From the NCBI GenBank assembly GCA_039619475.1, contig CM077116.1:27787191-27851190 (forward strand): a DNA stretch of 64,000 nucleotides, written 5' to 3'. Shown piece by piece: positions 13,795 to 26,139 of this stretch. The translations under genes were made by a program, and so were the position numbers. The first letter of the stretch is position 1, and each line of letters begins with the position of its first letter. This DNA comes from Icerya purchasi. Its lineage: Eukaryota; Arthropoda; Insecta; Hemiptera; Monophlebidae. Under the pieces are notes generated by a model. The model was not told where the DNA came from, did no database searches, and saw only the letters and a list, made by a program, of their open reading frames with translations.

Positions 13795-15470
13795 GTACTA
13801 GCAGAGAAAACGGTAGTTGTGAAACAAGAGAAACACGTACTGGGCTAGAAGTCACAAACAGAAAAATGTGCGATGAGCTGCAAGACAATTTAGCATTCGG
13901 AAAAGTACTTTAGAACGTATTCTTCAAAAATTTTAAAAACTGGTGTTATTAAAAAAACGGTTAGGGTTGACACGGAAACCGTGTTTAGTAAGAGCAAAGA
14001 AGAAGAACTAGTATGTTATATTTGAAGTTTGTAGAGCCGATTAATTGAAGTTGCTATGCATCATTACAGGTCATTAGCGTTTTAGGAAAAAAAAGATAAA
14101 TGACCTTATTGTTTTTAACGAAAAGAGCTAAACTTTTAGAATAGGACTGGATGAATGGTTTTTAAAACGTCACCAGTTATTTTTTTAAGAAAACCGTAAT
14201 TCAGTTCTTTCGCAAAAGCTGATCAATTTAATAAAACGGATGTTTCGGAATAATAGATTAATGTATTCATATTCGGTCGCAGCGAATTTCAGTTGTACCG
14301 AAAAAATTATCCAAAATTCTTGAAGGCTCCATGGTGTAAGCGCAACGAGCTAATAGAACGGTAATGGTAGAAATTTGCTTTTACGCGGTGAAATCCTATG
14401 TGTTACTATCTTTTGTGTTTCCTAGACAAAGAATGAAAGGCGGTCTTCCGATTGGGAGCACCTTTTGGTTCTTCTGCAGAAGTACTTCGTATGCAAATAG
14501 ATTTGTTCATCGCATAGATTAAAAGGTTTACTGTTTTAAAGCAATGAAAGATGTTCCCGTTTTACTTATTTCAGATAGGTACGCTGTGCATATGAAAAAT
14601 TTGATATGAATCAACCTAGCTCGTGATAAATGGAGTATTCTACGCACTATTACGCACCGTATTCGTGAATTGCAGCTTTTAGATGTAGGTTTTATGAATT
14701 GAGCGAGCAAATATTAAGAGAAACAAGAAATTAGTCAATGGTGGCATTCGAACCATGAAGAATTTGTCGATGTTTCACAAACGGCTGAATTATTTGGAAA
14801 GAACTTTGTAAGAGCCGCCGAAATGTCTACCGCAATTAATGCTTGTAGTAAAACAGGCACTTTCCAATTTAATCCAGATGTATTTACGCAGATTATGATT
14901 TTACGACTTCGAAAATTACGAAGGAAAATCTATATTTCTTCATCAGTGTAACACTGCAGTAGTAAAATTAATGAGGATGTCTCATAATTGTTCAGGAACG
15001 TGTTCGGATCTTACAGAAAAAGCTATTGAAAATAAAGAGCAGGAAGTGTTAATCAGAAATATTCACTCTCATAATAGTAATTGTTATTTTTTAGATGTTT
15101 CCTGAAGATATAATGCTAATCCCGAAAGTGAATGGGATTAGGTAAGGAAAAATAGAAGTAAAGCAGCTACCACAACGGAATCTCCGTAAAAGTGTGAATT
15201 TTGTAAAAAAAATTATTCAAAAACATAAGAAACGTCTACTTCCACATCGAAGCAAAAATATTGCTAAAAACAAGACTAGAAAAAAAGTACATTCATGATG
15301 ACAGTGACAGCGAAGAGCATGATGCACAATGTGATTAGAATGCGTCAAAAATTTCAGATCCGGTAAACTACGTGAACGCTGGCTAAACTGTAGTGGGTGC
15401 AAGAACAATAACTTAAAATATATCGCAATTGTTCTTAAGTTTTTGCTCCTCCCGAATTTTATGGTATTTG
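13795..15470 (+). pseudogene. Decayed pogo/Tigger-type transposase
   Basis: Fragments in the three plus-strand frames follow the order of an insect pogo/Tigger transposase. First comes a KTVRVDTETVFSKSKEEELV segment near 13955-14015 (end of the HTH region), then KNYPKFLKA (about 14305), RMKGGLP (about 14430) and PVLLISDRYAVH (about 14550). Then follow RELQLLDVGFMN (about 14665), a FVDVSQTAELFGKNFVRAAE stretch (about 14762) and TGTFQFNPDVFTQ (about 14860). The catalytic-region segments are recognisable, but many stops and frameshifts make the copy inactive. A cysteine-rich tail (CEFCKKNYSKT near 15195, NCSGCK near 15385) matches the C-terminal zinc finger seen in some family members. No clear TIRs were found. 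Confidence 0.7.
15410..15465 (+). repeat. Short repeat shared with 25876-25932
   Basis: The block AAAATATATCGCAATTGTT plus a following GAATTTTATGGT also occurs, inverted, at 25876-25932. Here it lies at the 3' end of the pogo remnant, so the second site may be the tail of another copy. Confidence 0.65.
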
Positions 15471-15499
15471 TAGTAGCAAAATTGAACCAGCATTACATT

Positions 15500-16933
15500 A
15501 AAGAAAAGTTTTTTTTTTTTTTTTTTTTTTTTCTTTTTTTACAAATTACAACTGGCTAGAAGGCCATCCAGCAATTGGACTGTAACGCGAAAATAACTTG
15601 TTAGGGGTTAGCATCTAGCGATGGACCCCACTGAAATTTTAGTAACATAAAACTAGGCCAGATCAAACGGTCGACTACGTTTTAACCTTCGAACATCGAG
15701 ACTATTATCAAGAAGATTGATCGCCAAAACGTTTGTGTGAGACTCCAAGCGGCCTATGTATCGCTTAGCAGCTCGCTTGATCTCGTCTTTCACATATGTG
15801 ATATTTAAGTCTTGATGTAGAGTGTGGTTAGATACGTACCAGGGCGGTGAGACTATCAGCCTTATAGCCTTGTTCTGGAACCGTTGTATCTTGTTTATGT
15901 GTGTATCCTTTGCACAACCCCACAACATTAAACCGTATGTCCAAACGGGCTTTATAATTATTTTGTACACTAAGAATTTATTTTCCAATGATAAACTAGA
16001 GTACCTGCCAAGAAGCCAATTTAATTCTTGCAATCTTATATCTAGATGTTTTCTTTTTTGTGTAATATGCTTTTGCCATGTTAATTTGCGGTCCAAATGA
16101 ATGCCTAAGTATTTTACATCTTTATCCTGGTTGATAACCACCCCATTTATTTCTAACGGCTGATACGTAAAATTTCGCAACGTGAAATCTACTTGCGTAC
16201 ATTTACTTTCGTTTACTCTAATACGCCAACGACTCAGCCAGTTTTCCACTTCCGATAAAGTTTTTTTCAATTTATTCGAAGTTTCACTATTGTCTTTACC
16301 GGTAGCTAATAGTGCTGTATCGTCTGCAAACGTAGCTGTTATCACGTTATTATCAACTGGAAAATCGGCAGAGTAGATTAAGTAAAGCACCGGGCCCAAG
16401 ACACTTCCTTGTGGCACGCCAGCAGATACAGGATAGATTTCAGAATATTGATTTAGAATTTTAACCTGGCATGTGCGATCTTCAAGGTAGGATTTTAAAA
16501 GAAGGTACAAAGGATGCGGCACTATTTTTTTAAGTTTATAAAGCAGACCATGATGCCATACCTTATCAAAGGCTTGTTTGACATCTAGGAACACACCCGT
16601 GCATATTTGCTTAGTTTCAAGACTTTCTTGAATAGTATGCACAATTCGGTGTACCTGTTCAATGGTCGAATGTCTTTTTCTGAATCCAAATTGATGTTCA
16701 GGAACAATATGTTCCGCATTTAAAATAGGATTCAACCGCTTTAAAATTATTTTTTCAAGGAGTTTTGAAAGGATCGGGAGCAAGGAAATAGGTCTATAGG
16801 ATGAAACCTCATCCGGTGCCTTACCGGGCTTTGGTACAACTACTATTTGCGCCAATTTCCAGGATAATGGAAAATACTGCAGACGAAGAACAGCGTTAAA
16901 AATATTTGTGAGCAATAATATACAAAGAAAAGT
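15500..16933 (-). mobile_element. 5'-truncated Jockey-type LINE insertion
   Basis: The element body is 15510-16923. Its 3' end, on the minus strand, is a poly(A) tail seen as a T run from 15510. A perfect 10-bp direct repeat AAAGAAAAGT flanks it at 15500-15509 and 16924-16933; this is the target duplication expected from target-primed reverse transcription. Only the RT part and C-terminus of ORF2 are present, so it is dead on arrival, but the frame is intact, which suggests a young insertion. Confidence 0.85.
15653..16915 (-). CDS. Jockey-type LINE reverse transcriptase, N-terminally truncated
   Basis: A 420-residue frame without stops. Visible RT landmarks in order are: SYRPISLLP (about residue 39), EHQFGFRKRHSTIEQ (about 72), motif A VFLDVKQAFDKVWH (about 103, first catalytic Asp) and motif B GVPQGSVLGP (about 167). 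Motif C is FADDTALLA (about 198, catalytic Asp pair), followed by KYLGIHLDRKLTW (about 269), then a thumb/C-terminal region with WTYGLMLWG (about 328). The set is typical of the Jockey clade. The protein would copy the LINE RNA at a nicked target. The N-terminal endonuclease and ORF1 are missing, and the first Met is not a true start: the frame simply begins at the truncation point near 16923. Jockey ORF2 is usually over 800 residues, so about half is present. Confidence 0.9.
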   Translation of the reverse strand: MLTNIFNAVLRLQYFPLSWKLAQIVVVPKPGKAPDEVSSYRPISLLPILSKLLEKIILKRLNPILNAEHIVPEHQFGFRKRHSTIEQVHRIVHTIQESLETKQICTGVFLDVKQAFDKVWHHGLLYKLKKIVPHPLYLLLKSYLEDRTCQVKILNQYSEIYPVSAGVPQGSVLGPVLYLIYSADFPVDNNVITATFADDTALLATGKDNSETSNKLKKTLSEVENWLSRWRIRVNESKCTQVDFTLRNFTYQPLEINGVVINQDKDVKYLGIHLDRKLTWQKHITQKRKHLDIRLQELNWLLGRYSSLSLENKFLVYKIIIKPVWTYGLMLWGCAKDTHINKIQRFQNKAIRLIVSPPWYVSNHTLHQDLNITYVKDEIKRAAKRYIGRLESHTNVLAINLLDNSLDVRRLKRSRPFDLA

Positions 16934-18360
16934 GATAAATAAATTTAAAATACTTCTAAATAATGTTGGAAATGTTGTAAAAAATATTTTTTATTCTCTA
17001 TAATTTAATAAATGCCAAAATTCGATTATTACTTTTAATATTTTTTTATTTCTATATCACTTTTTTAGAAAGCGCCAAATCGCGAACTTTATTGGATTTT
17101 TAATAACTGGATTATCTGGAATAAGATTTAGAATCATATTTAAAATTCAAATAAATTAATAATTTTTCTAAATAACATTTTAAGTAATATAATTTTTTTT
17201 TTTCAGTTCTAAGTAATAATAATAGTATTTAAGTGTTATATGTAACTACATCTTTTTAATTTTTATTATTTTTAAGTATTTATTTTTATTACATATTTTT
17301 CAGATAATAGTACAAAATGCCGAAATGTTTAATATATTTTATATACTGTAACAAATCAAACGATTTATAATGTTTATTTTTAAAGCTTTTATAAAATGAG
17401 TCAAGTAGAATTACAAATTTTAGAATTATTTTGCTTTTGCATGCTTTATAATGCTTTTATCGCTAACAATTATATATTTGTTTACTAATTGTTTATAATA
17501 AATATAGTTAATTTTACAATAAACCAATAATTATATATAATTAAATTTTTTAACGAATAATAGCTTAGAATAGTTTCATTTGTTTTTATGCTATTCAAAA
17601 TGAAAAAACAAAACACTGATATAATTCTTATTTTCCGTTTATACATAACGGAAGACTAATATTTTAATATTTTATTTTATTCACAATAAAGTGAATATTA
17701 TGATGGAAAAAGGTTTTCCGAATTTATTATAATTGCACAAACAGATTAGTTAAATTAAAAATATTTCATACAAGTTGATATCAAAAATGGACACAAGCAA
17801 TTAAAGTTAAAATTTATCAAAATTCATTTAATTATTACTATGTATGAATTAACTAAATGTTTTTCTATATTTCTACTGTTATAGTGTATTTATTACTATA
17901 GGTCTTAATTTTAAACAAGTAAGGGTTAATAAGTTATTTTCCAATACTTCATGAAATCCCTTTTTTTCTTAAGAAATTTACGGGTTCCACTCTACATAAG
18001 CTCGTTCGTGGATTTCCAACATTACATCTGAAGTAAAAACTTCTATTTCAATAATTTGAAGTTGTTACTAATAAATTGCAATCACAGTATATAACATTTT
18101 GTTTTAACTAGAAATTCAACCATTTTTCCATTAGCAACCTAAATCTGAGCTTAATATAAGGTATAATGATCTATGAAACATCATAAACGAAAAGAAATTA
18201 AAGAAAGTTTAACAAAATAAATAAATAAAAGACAAAACAAAACAAAACAAAAAAAGCAAGAGATTTGTTATTATGACTTTTTTTGTTATTAATTGTTAAT
18301 CTTTGCTCCACGATATCAACTAAATTTTTGTTATTTATCTATATCTAACTTTTTTCGATC
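16934..18360. other. No gene seen
   Basis: Very AT-rich. I see no coding fragment or structured repeat. Confidence 0.5.
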
Positions 18361-18366
18361 TTAAAT

Positions 18367-19750
18367 TTCCTTTAGTATATTTTCAATTAATTTTATTAAT
18401 ACTTCTACTGTATTATCTATTTCAGTAATCTGGATCATATATAGCAAGTTTTCTGTGCGTTCTTTTATAGTTCGTAATTTTCTATCTTCACTTTTAGCTC
18501 TCAGTAATTTATCATAATAATATAACATTTTTGAAGTTATTATTCTTGTTCTACAAAGTGATATTGGGTGGTGACACCAATTCTAAACATTTCTTTTGCA
18601 ACTTGTTCATTTTTCTTCATATTTGTTATTTTTGTCTTTTCCCAAGTTTCAATTTTATATTTAATTTTAGACATTATTAATGCTTCAAAATATAATCTTA
18701 TGTTTTTGTATATCATACATTATTTTAATTTCCATACTGTTGGAATAGTTTGCCTGGTCCGTCTATGTTGGAGCTTTATCTAATATTAATCGGAGATATT
18801 TTAAATTACTGACATTTTTTAAATTTTTACAGCTACTTTTTTCTTTACAATATAGATACTTCATATTATATAGTACTATGTTAGGAATAAATATCCTAAA
18901 TCTGCTTAGTGTTTTTATGTGCAGTATTTTTTTTTATTGTTATTAATTAATAATTTTTTGCCATGTGACAAATTTTCCGCATTCTCTATTTTAGTGTTTA
19001 ATAACTAATACAATATCATCTGCATAAACATTTAATTTATAGTTCTTTACATATCTATGTAATGAATTAGCAGATATTATGACTAATATTGGTGCTAATA
19101 TCATCCTTTGTCCTTCTCCATAATTCACTGTTTCTATCTTATTATATTCGGTCTTTACTGATAATTTTCTCAGATTCCTCTTCATATTCACTTTTCTCAT
19201 GTTCTCAATTAGTATTTTTTTATCCATTGAGTTAAAAGGTTTGGTAAGGTGTGAAAAAAGTAACAAAAATTGTTTACCCACTGCAGTGTCCTATATTAAT
19301 ATCTCACGTGATTGTTCTAATTTGTGTTATCATAGATTTTCTTTTTCTAAAATTTGATTTATTGTTATGTACTAATTTATTTCCCTCTAAATAATCGTTT
19401 AAATATTTATCTACGTGCTACTCAATTACTTTTGCTGTGACTGATTGACATGTAACTGGTCTGCAATTCCCATAAACTAGACTTACTACGTTCATTTTTA
19501 GCACTTATGGAAACATTTCGTTTTTCAAATAGTAACTAATCATTTCTGTAGATTGTTGCATGAACACTTTTGAGTGCGTGATTATGTCGTTTACCCTTAT
19601 TTCGTTATACTATTGGATTTTATACGTCTTAAGATTTTTGATAATGGATTTTATTATGCCATCCTTAGCTCTTGGTACACATATGTGAGGATGCACCAAT
19701 TCCAGCATTTCTGAATGTTAGTAATCTTGTTAACGATATATTAAAAAAAT
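18367..19750 (-). pseudogene. Decayed LINE reverse transcriptase
   Basis: Minus-strand fragments in RT order. Near 19470-19380 a NCRPVTCQSVTAKVIE stretch (usual form RPISL...K..E) leads to LEGNKLVHNNKS. Next is the 96-residue frame 19281-18991, which includes YKLNVYADDIVLV near its end (motif C with the catalytic Asp pair). LKYLRLILDKAPTWT follows near 18800. The tail near 18690-18550 reads RLYFEALIMSKIKYKIETWE, and a last 60-codon open piece ends at 18367. The motif B GVPQG is lost (EGQRMILAP). The copy is far more AT-rich and damaged than the Jockey copy at 15.5 kb and belongs to another lineage. Confidence 0.7.
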
Positions 19751-21464
19751 AGAGAATAAATATTAATGCTTTCATGGCGTTTAAATGAAAAAATATTTCA
19801 TATTAAGAGTCGATATTATAATTCATTTAATGTACATTCAGTACTTATTATATTTTCTGTTTTTACTATGCAACATATTTGAAAACTTGTTTAATTTTGC
19901 TCAGAAGTGTTTTCTTTTTGCTTATGGTTTACACTACTTGGATTACTGTCTTCTTCTCGAACGAAAAATAAATAAATAAATAACTGTCTTCTTCATTAGA
20001 AACCTTGCTAATTACTTTTCAATACTGAAATTAACTTTTCTTTACTTTCACATTATGTTTCGTATAATTTCGCTTTTTATATTCTTTGTAATTATTTACT
20101 CTTCATTAAGATAACTCATGTAGCAGTTCTCCATTAATCGTTGAATAGATAGAAATTGCTTCTATCTGTAATTTTATTATGAAAAAAAGTTACTTCAACA
20201 AAGTTTTTAAGTTGTTAATAAAATTACGTTCCTTAAAAAAAATATTAATGAATTATTTTTAAACATTGAATATACTATTATTTGTACAAAATGTTTTTTA
20301 CTTATACGATCGATTCGTTTTTATGTGAACTCCAAATATTGATGCAGAAAAGTAATTATAAAACTTAAATTTTGGTAACCGCGCCTCTTCCTGAATTTTA
20401 AAAATTGAAATTATTTTGTATTTCAATTTATTTTCTGCATTTAAATTCAGAAAGGTACTGCATAAGGGAAGAAGATAATTGAGCATGAAACGAATGAAGT
20501 AATTAAACAAAAAATGCCAGTTAAATAAATGTTTGTTTATGAATTACATTAAGTTACATTTACGTAACACTAAATCCAAAAGAAAACTTTTTTCTATTTT
20601 GAAGTCATAATATCGGTTATCTTTTTGATGCCATACTTCTATAAATGTATATATATCTGCGGAGTATTTAAAAGTAAATTGTAATACGCGCACCACAAAG
20701 GAAAAATACGTGAACTTTCTCACTTTTTGAACTCTTAGTAAAATCAGGAAGTTTCGTTAAAGAATGAAACGACTTTGTTACCTAGGAGTAGCAACATTTT
20801 CATTAATACACAACGAAATTGAATTTTTTTTCTTCTAAAAATAAAAATATAATAGGAACTATAGAATTTAATAGAAAATTTTGTTTACTTTTAAGTGGTT
20901 TACAATTATCAAGATACAACCAAAAAAATGTTAACCTATAGGAATTATAATTATCATGTGATATCTTTATAAACGTTTAAGCCTTCTTTGCAAGTTTCTA
21001 GAGAGGAAAACTTGTTTCTAATTTCTGATTTTTTAAAAAAAACTTGTACCGTAATTTATAGTTAATTTTAATAAGAAGAACGTCTACATATGATGAGGAG
21101 TTAATTTATCTAACAAACTAATCAAAAATTTATACACGTTTTTTTTTGAGGAATGGAATTGCTTCTCCGTACACTATTATTACAGTATAGATTTTTATAA
21201 CATTTTTTTAAAGCATATATTGCAGGCAGCAAGTGTAAATGTTAATTAAAGTAGGTATTTTAAATAACTTCCGTACATAAGAATTTAATTATGGGACGTA
21301 CTAAATGTATAAAATCTATTCAATGTATTTAGAATACCTGTAACTTTAAATTAGGCGAAGCACAAATTTACTGCTGAAGTACTCACTTAACTAATTTAAT
21401 GTGAATTATATTTGTATGTTTCACTTTTTTATAACAGAAAAGTAATATATAATAAACAAAGTAA
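19751..21464. other. No gene seen
   Basis: AT-rich sequence. Open frames at 19785-19979 and 20298-20510 have low-complexity products without motifs. Confidence 0.45.
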
Positions 21465-22540
21465 ACAAACCTCAAGTTCAGTCAAACATGATGTTTTATG
21501 CGCTGAAGACTCCATATGTAAGTTAACGACAACTACAATTTATATTTATATAATACTAAACTGAAAACAAAGGAATTTGATTTTTCTGTTACAAAGAGGA
21601 AGAAGAACGTAATTTTTTGCGATTTTTTGAAATTATTACCATCTCGAAAAGTTCATTAAGAATATGAAATACGGTTTCGTTCCCGACAAATAATGATCTA
21701 CTTAATATATTACATGACCAAAAAAAATTTTTTTCCCAAAAATTTCGAGTATTCTGCGCCCAATTTTGACGTTTGAAACCTGGATGCTCCTAACTAGAAA
21801 AATATACATGAATGTACATATTTTTAACCTTGTTCAAAAACAATTGGTAATACATGAAACACAAGTGGAGCTACACATTTTTCCTGCTTTTTTGAACTTT
21901 TAGTAAACTTCCAGTGTTTCGTTAAGAAAATTAAATACGAGTTTGTTCCCGACAAATGGCGATCTTTCCAACAATATATCACGTGCCCTGGGAAAAAGTT
22001 TTTGCTAAAATTTCGAGCTTCCGGCGCCCTAAGGGTTTGAATATACAGTTGTAAGCTTGGCTATATTTTTCCTGTAAAGCGGTCCTTTAGGCATATGTTT
22101 GAGATACAATTTGGTACCCAACTTTATTCTTCAGGCTATTGCTTACGTGAACATTCTTTTTTTTTTGCTGTTTTTGGCCCAAAAGGGAAGGTTTATATAA
22201 TTTTTTAACCGTAATTTTTTGATTTTATGAAAGAGCTTCCACGTTTTGTTTTATATTTTGAGTTTTACTTTTAAAGAATCATCTGGTGATGAGTTATGAA
22301 TTATTAAGTGATTTTTAACGTAGCTTTAAATTCCATATTATACATGCTTGACGGTATTTTGCCGCTCAGGGAAATCAGTTAACTTGAAGTTGTAGATTGT
22401 CTTAAAGAGAATTTTAATTGTAATTTATAATCCAATTTCGAAAACCGTTCGTGAATTATTGATTTTTATGATATTTTTGTCGTTTCTGAATCATCTTATT
22501 AGGATTCCGTACATTATATGTGTACGGAATCCTAAAAAAC
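21465..22540 (+). repeat. Dispersed repeat family 1, copy B
   Basis: Second copy of the family seen at 690-2240, same orientation. It has the shorter of the two internal tandem duplications but only one unit of the 427-bp one. It ends in a perfect 15-bp palindrome arm pair, TTAGGATTCCGTACA at 22499-22513 and its complement at 22521-22535, with a 7-base loop. Confidence 0.7.
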
Positions 22541-23598
22541 GATGGAAGTAATGATAAATTAAAATAAAACGTGAAAATTTCAGCTAGACGGCTAAAATAA
22601 AAAGAATATAGAATAACTGATGTAATTATGGGGAAATATGTCCTGTTCAATATAATAAAAACGATTTCATAGGGCAGATCAATCACATGTATTTTAAATA
22701 CTGCGTCATAAATTTAAAAAATCATTACTTATGCTCTATGAAGTAATTGTAACCCAATGAAAATTCTTTGGTTAGAAAAAATCTTAGTGCTATTGCAACT
22801 AGCCCTGAAGAGGGCAGTTTCAAAATAAGCTTGACTCAAATAAAATTACTATTAATAATTAAAGACAATAATAAAAATAAATAATAAAAATACGATCCGC
22901 GATGTTAACATAAAGCAACTTAGTTTGCCAGCTGTACCGGGACACTGATGAGCTCTGTAAGATCTAAAAAAAGAAAAAGAAATATATAGTTGTAGTTTTT
23001 GGCCAATCATTATGTAACATATATAGGTTCAACATCCAATTTTTAAAAAAGTTATTGACTTTGATTTTTAACAATGTACATATATTTTAATTATTACCTT
23101 CAATAAATATATTTAGAATGAGATTTTTTATTAAAGAAAATTAAACTAGTAAAAACAAAATTTAAAAAAAATAATTCATTGTGTAAAAAAGTTATTTTGA
23201 AAAAATTATATAAAAACTACATTTACTAAATGCTACACTATACGATTATTCAGACAATGTTTATCACTTTTTTATGCGCCTCCAATTGACATTTACTTGT
23301 CAACTAACCCTCAATAACTGATACTATCTTACAATTTCTATTACAATAAACATGCAATGCCTTTTCGTCCTTTAATAATGTTAAATATTCAAATTTGTAT
23401 TTCATTTCAAAACCACTAAGGAATGTGTTTCAATATATTGTTTAATTACATAGAAACTATACTTCTTCATTTCTACACATTTTACCATATTTTTAAATTT
23501 CATGCTTCTATTTACCCTTGAAGTGTTAGTTTAAAAACTTTTTAATATGTAAATAACGTTTTACCGTATAAGTATATAAGTACACGAATGTCACTTAC
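22541..23598. other. No gene seen
   Basis: AT-rich. Nothing recognised on either strand. Confidence 0.45.
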
Positions 23599-23746
23599 CA
23601 ATTCTACAAAAACCTTTTCTACGTGCCATACGTCTTCGTGTTTTTATTTGCAGATGACCTAAGCGGTTAAAAATATATAATTTCTTGATTACATTCCTTC
23701 TGCCATAAATCGCGGAAGATGATATTTGGCTGTGTTTTGATTCCAT
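23599..23746 (-). CDS. Candidate first coding exon, unknown protein
   Basis: On the minus strand an ATG at 23746 opens 49 codons (start MESKHSQISSSAIYGRRN) rich in Lys and Arg, running without a stop to a strong splice donor G|GTAAGT at 23599/23598. A 49-codon frame is unusual in such AT-rich DNA but can arise by chance. No motif is recognised. A downstream exon was not found. The zinc-finger remnant at 24.3-24.6 kb lies upstream on the same strand, but I see no link. Confidence 0.25.
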
Positions 23747-24340
23747 TTCGGTTTTCCATTTTAAGAATTCTAAACAATTAATAGAGTATTTATTTATCTA
23801 TTTCTTTTTTTAAAATGTACTTTTCACGTTTATACAAAAACATTATTTTATTACGGTATTATACGAAAAATGTAGTACTAATATTTAACAGATAAACATT
23901 AAAGAAAAATATTAAACTCCGAATTTACTTTTCCTGCAGTAGAAATGAACATATTTACCCCAAGTAAAAAAAAATCGATAACTTTTACTGGAATATTATT
24001 CTTAAAACTGCTTATTCAACTTTCTATTACCTAAATTTCCTTATCAGATTTAAAAATATTTTAATTGGAACTTTCATATTGATATTCGAAACCCAACGTT
24101 TATTTTGCTCATTATAATTTTTTATCCATATGAAAATAACGCTATATACATTTTGACTTTGTAGATTATTCGAACAAATTTTAATATTCATTTATTCATT
24201 TTTTAATAGCCAATTTCATTAATAAACACACATATAGATTTTTATTAAACTGCAATCATTTCATTACATAAAATATAATTTTTAAACGTTTAGAATATAT
24301 ATTTCCAACCTGTTTCATATTTCAAATAATGCACTTGCAT

Positions 24341-24551
24341 TTACACATCATGTTTCTTCATCGCATGACTTAAATAAGCACATGTTTTATTAAACATTAA
24401 GCTGCATTTCCTGCATCTTCATGTACTGGCATTTATTACCTAAAACAAATGCACGGGATACTAACTTTTCTGAATATGCAGGGTGAACAGGTATCATATG
24501 CTTTTCCAAATTCTGTTTGTAACGAAATGGCTCCTGACACAATTGCCAATT
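24341..24551 (-). pseudogene. C2H2 zinc-finger remnant
   Basis: Two finger-like pieces lie on the minus strand. The first, 24551-24484, reads QLCQEPFRYKQNLEKHMIPVH, with one Cys, the F..L core and the two His. The second, 24415-24341, reads CRKCSLMFNKTCAYLSH followed by AMKKH: a full C-x2-C-x12-H-x4-H finger ending at a TAA stop. The two are in different frames, with a stop between, so this is a decayed gene, a retrocopy or part of a transposable element. C2H2 fingers bind DNA or RNA. Confidence 0.45.
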
Positions 24552-25823
24552 AAACCTATTGTTGTTTCAATTTTTTTGAAGAAATTCCTAGTGTAAACAA
24601 ATACAATACCACTCCCTTATTATAGCACAATATAATTTTCAATCTCATAAATACTGCTACCAATAGTGACATAATAAAAAATTAAAATATATAAGTAAAC
24701 AACGATTTCGTTTTTGTAACTCGAAAATAATTTACTATAAAACTCGTGTTTCACGGGTATATATTTGTAAACAAGGTTTTCCAGTTAGTATCATAAAGTA
24801 TTTTCAATTAATGGATTAAAAAGTATATAAAAAATTTATTATATAAAATCTACTTTAATGTAAACATAAAACAAATGCATTGAAGGATTTATTATTATAT
24901 TGCTAATTATAATAGTTCATAGATAACACTGATCATTTTCTACTGCTGCTTAGAGAACTGTCATATTTTAAAGATAACAAAAAAAAACAAGTTTTTAATT
25001 TGAAAAACCAATTTCTAAATAATGCGGCTTTCTATTGTTAAGCTCCTTTTCTGCAAAATGAAAATGTAGCTGTATTAAAACACAAGAAAAAAGGCAAAGA
25101 ACAAGACATCAGACAGAATTTTTAAACTAGAAATCATTATTCATAGATAAGATCATAATCATCATAAATGGCAATGATTACGTTTCAATGACAGAAATAA
25201 AATATATTACTGACAGCTTCTTTTGTAAAAGCGCACTTTCAAATTTTTCCGGATAAGTTCGTAAAAATGCACTATTAATGTACAATATCAGTACCCAATT
25301 TAAAAGAAAAAGTAAACTGACCCGTGCGTGAGAAATTTTTTATATTACAATAAATGAAGTACACATACTTGGAACGACAGAAATAAGTTAACATAAAATT
25401 ATTTTTATTTGCTTAAATTTAACTTTAGATGAATAAATGGAAAATGAAACTAATTACAACAAATTTATATCATAAAATTTTGATATTATCATGTTTACAT
25501 TTGTGTCGCTTCAAGTTGCTCCATAATGAGAACTTTACGCCACATTCAAGCTAATCCATTTAATATACAATTAAAACTAAAAAAGTTGATAATAAAATGT
25601 ACAGAATAAAAAATTGAAACTACAAAAAGATTAAAACGCTGTGACAAAAACAGGAAATGATGTAACACACTAAAAGATCAAAATGGCGAAACAACAAACG
25701 CTAAAATATCAAAATGGCAAATTCAAATTGGCGCGCAGATTTACATTTCTGAAACTTCTGTGAAAATAATTTTCATTAATCGAAGAATTGATTTATGATT
25801 CCGTTGAAAAGACAACAATCGAT
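24552..25823. other. No gene seen
   Basis: AT-rich, no recognised fragment. Confidence 0.45.
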
Positions 25824-25875
25824 TCAATAGTTACTTATCTTCGAAGAATACTGGTTTATTACTCTGTCTAGAAAG

Positions 25876-25932
25876 ACCATAAAATTCGGGAGCAAAACCT
25901 TAAGAACAATTGCGATATATTTTAAGTGTTCC
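25876..25932 (-). repeat. Short repeat shared with 15410-15465
   Basis: Inverted copy of the block at the 3' end of the pogo remnant. The surrounding minus-strand open frame 26045-25824 has no recognisable motif, so this may be the tail of a second pogo copy. Confidence 0.55.
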
Positions 25933-26139
25933 TGGGTGCAAGACACGAGAATGACACTGTTTTTCCGATTAAACTGTTTTCGATTTATCGGTACTGAATT
26001 TCCCGGATTATGAACATTATCAGTTTTGATATAAACATTTTTCATTGTACTTTTAGCTCAAAATATATTAACAAGTTTGCGTGCGAAGCTACATATTTCG
26101 TGTAGTATTTTCATTTTTGCGTTGATTTTTTACGTGACT

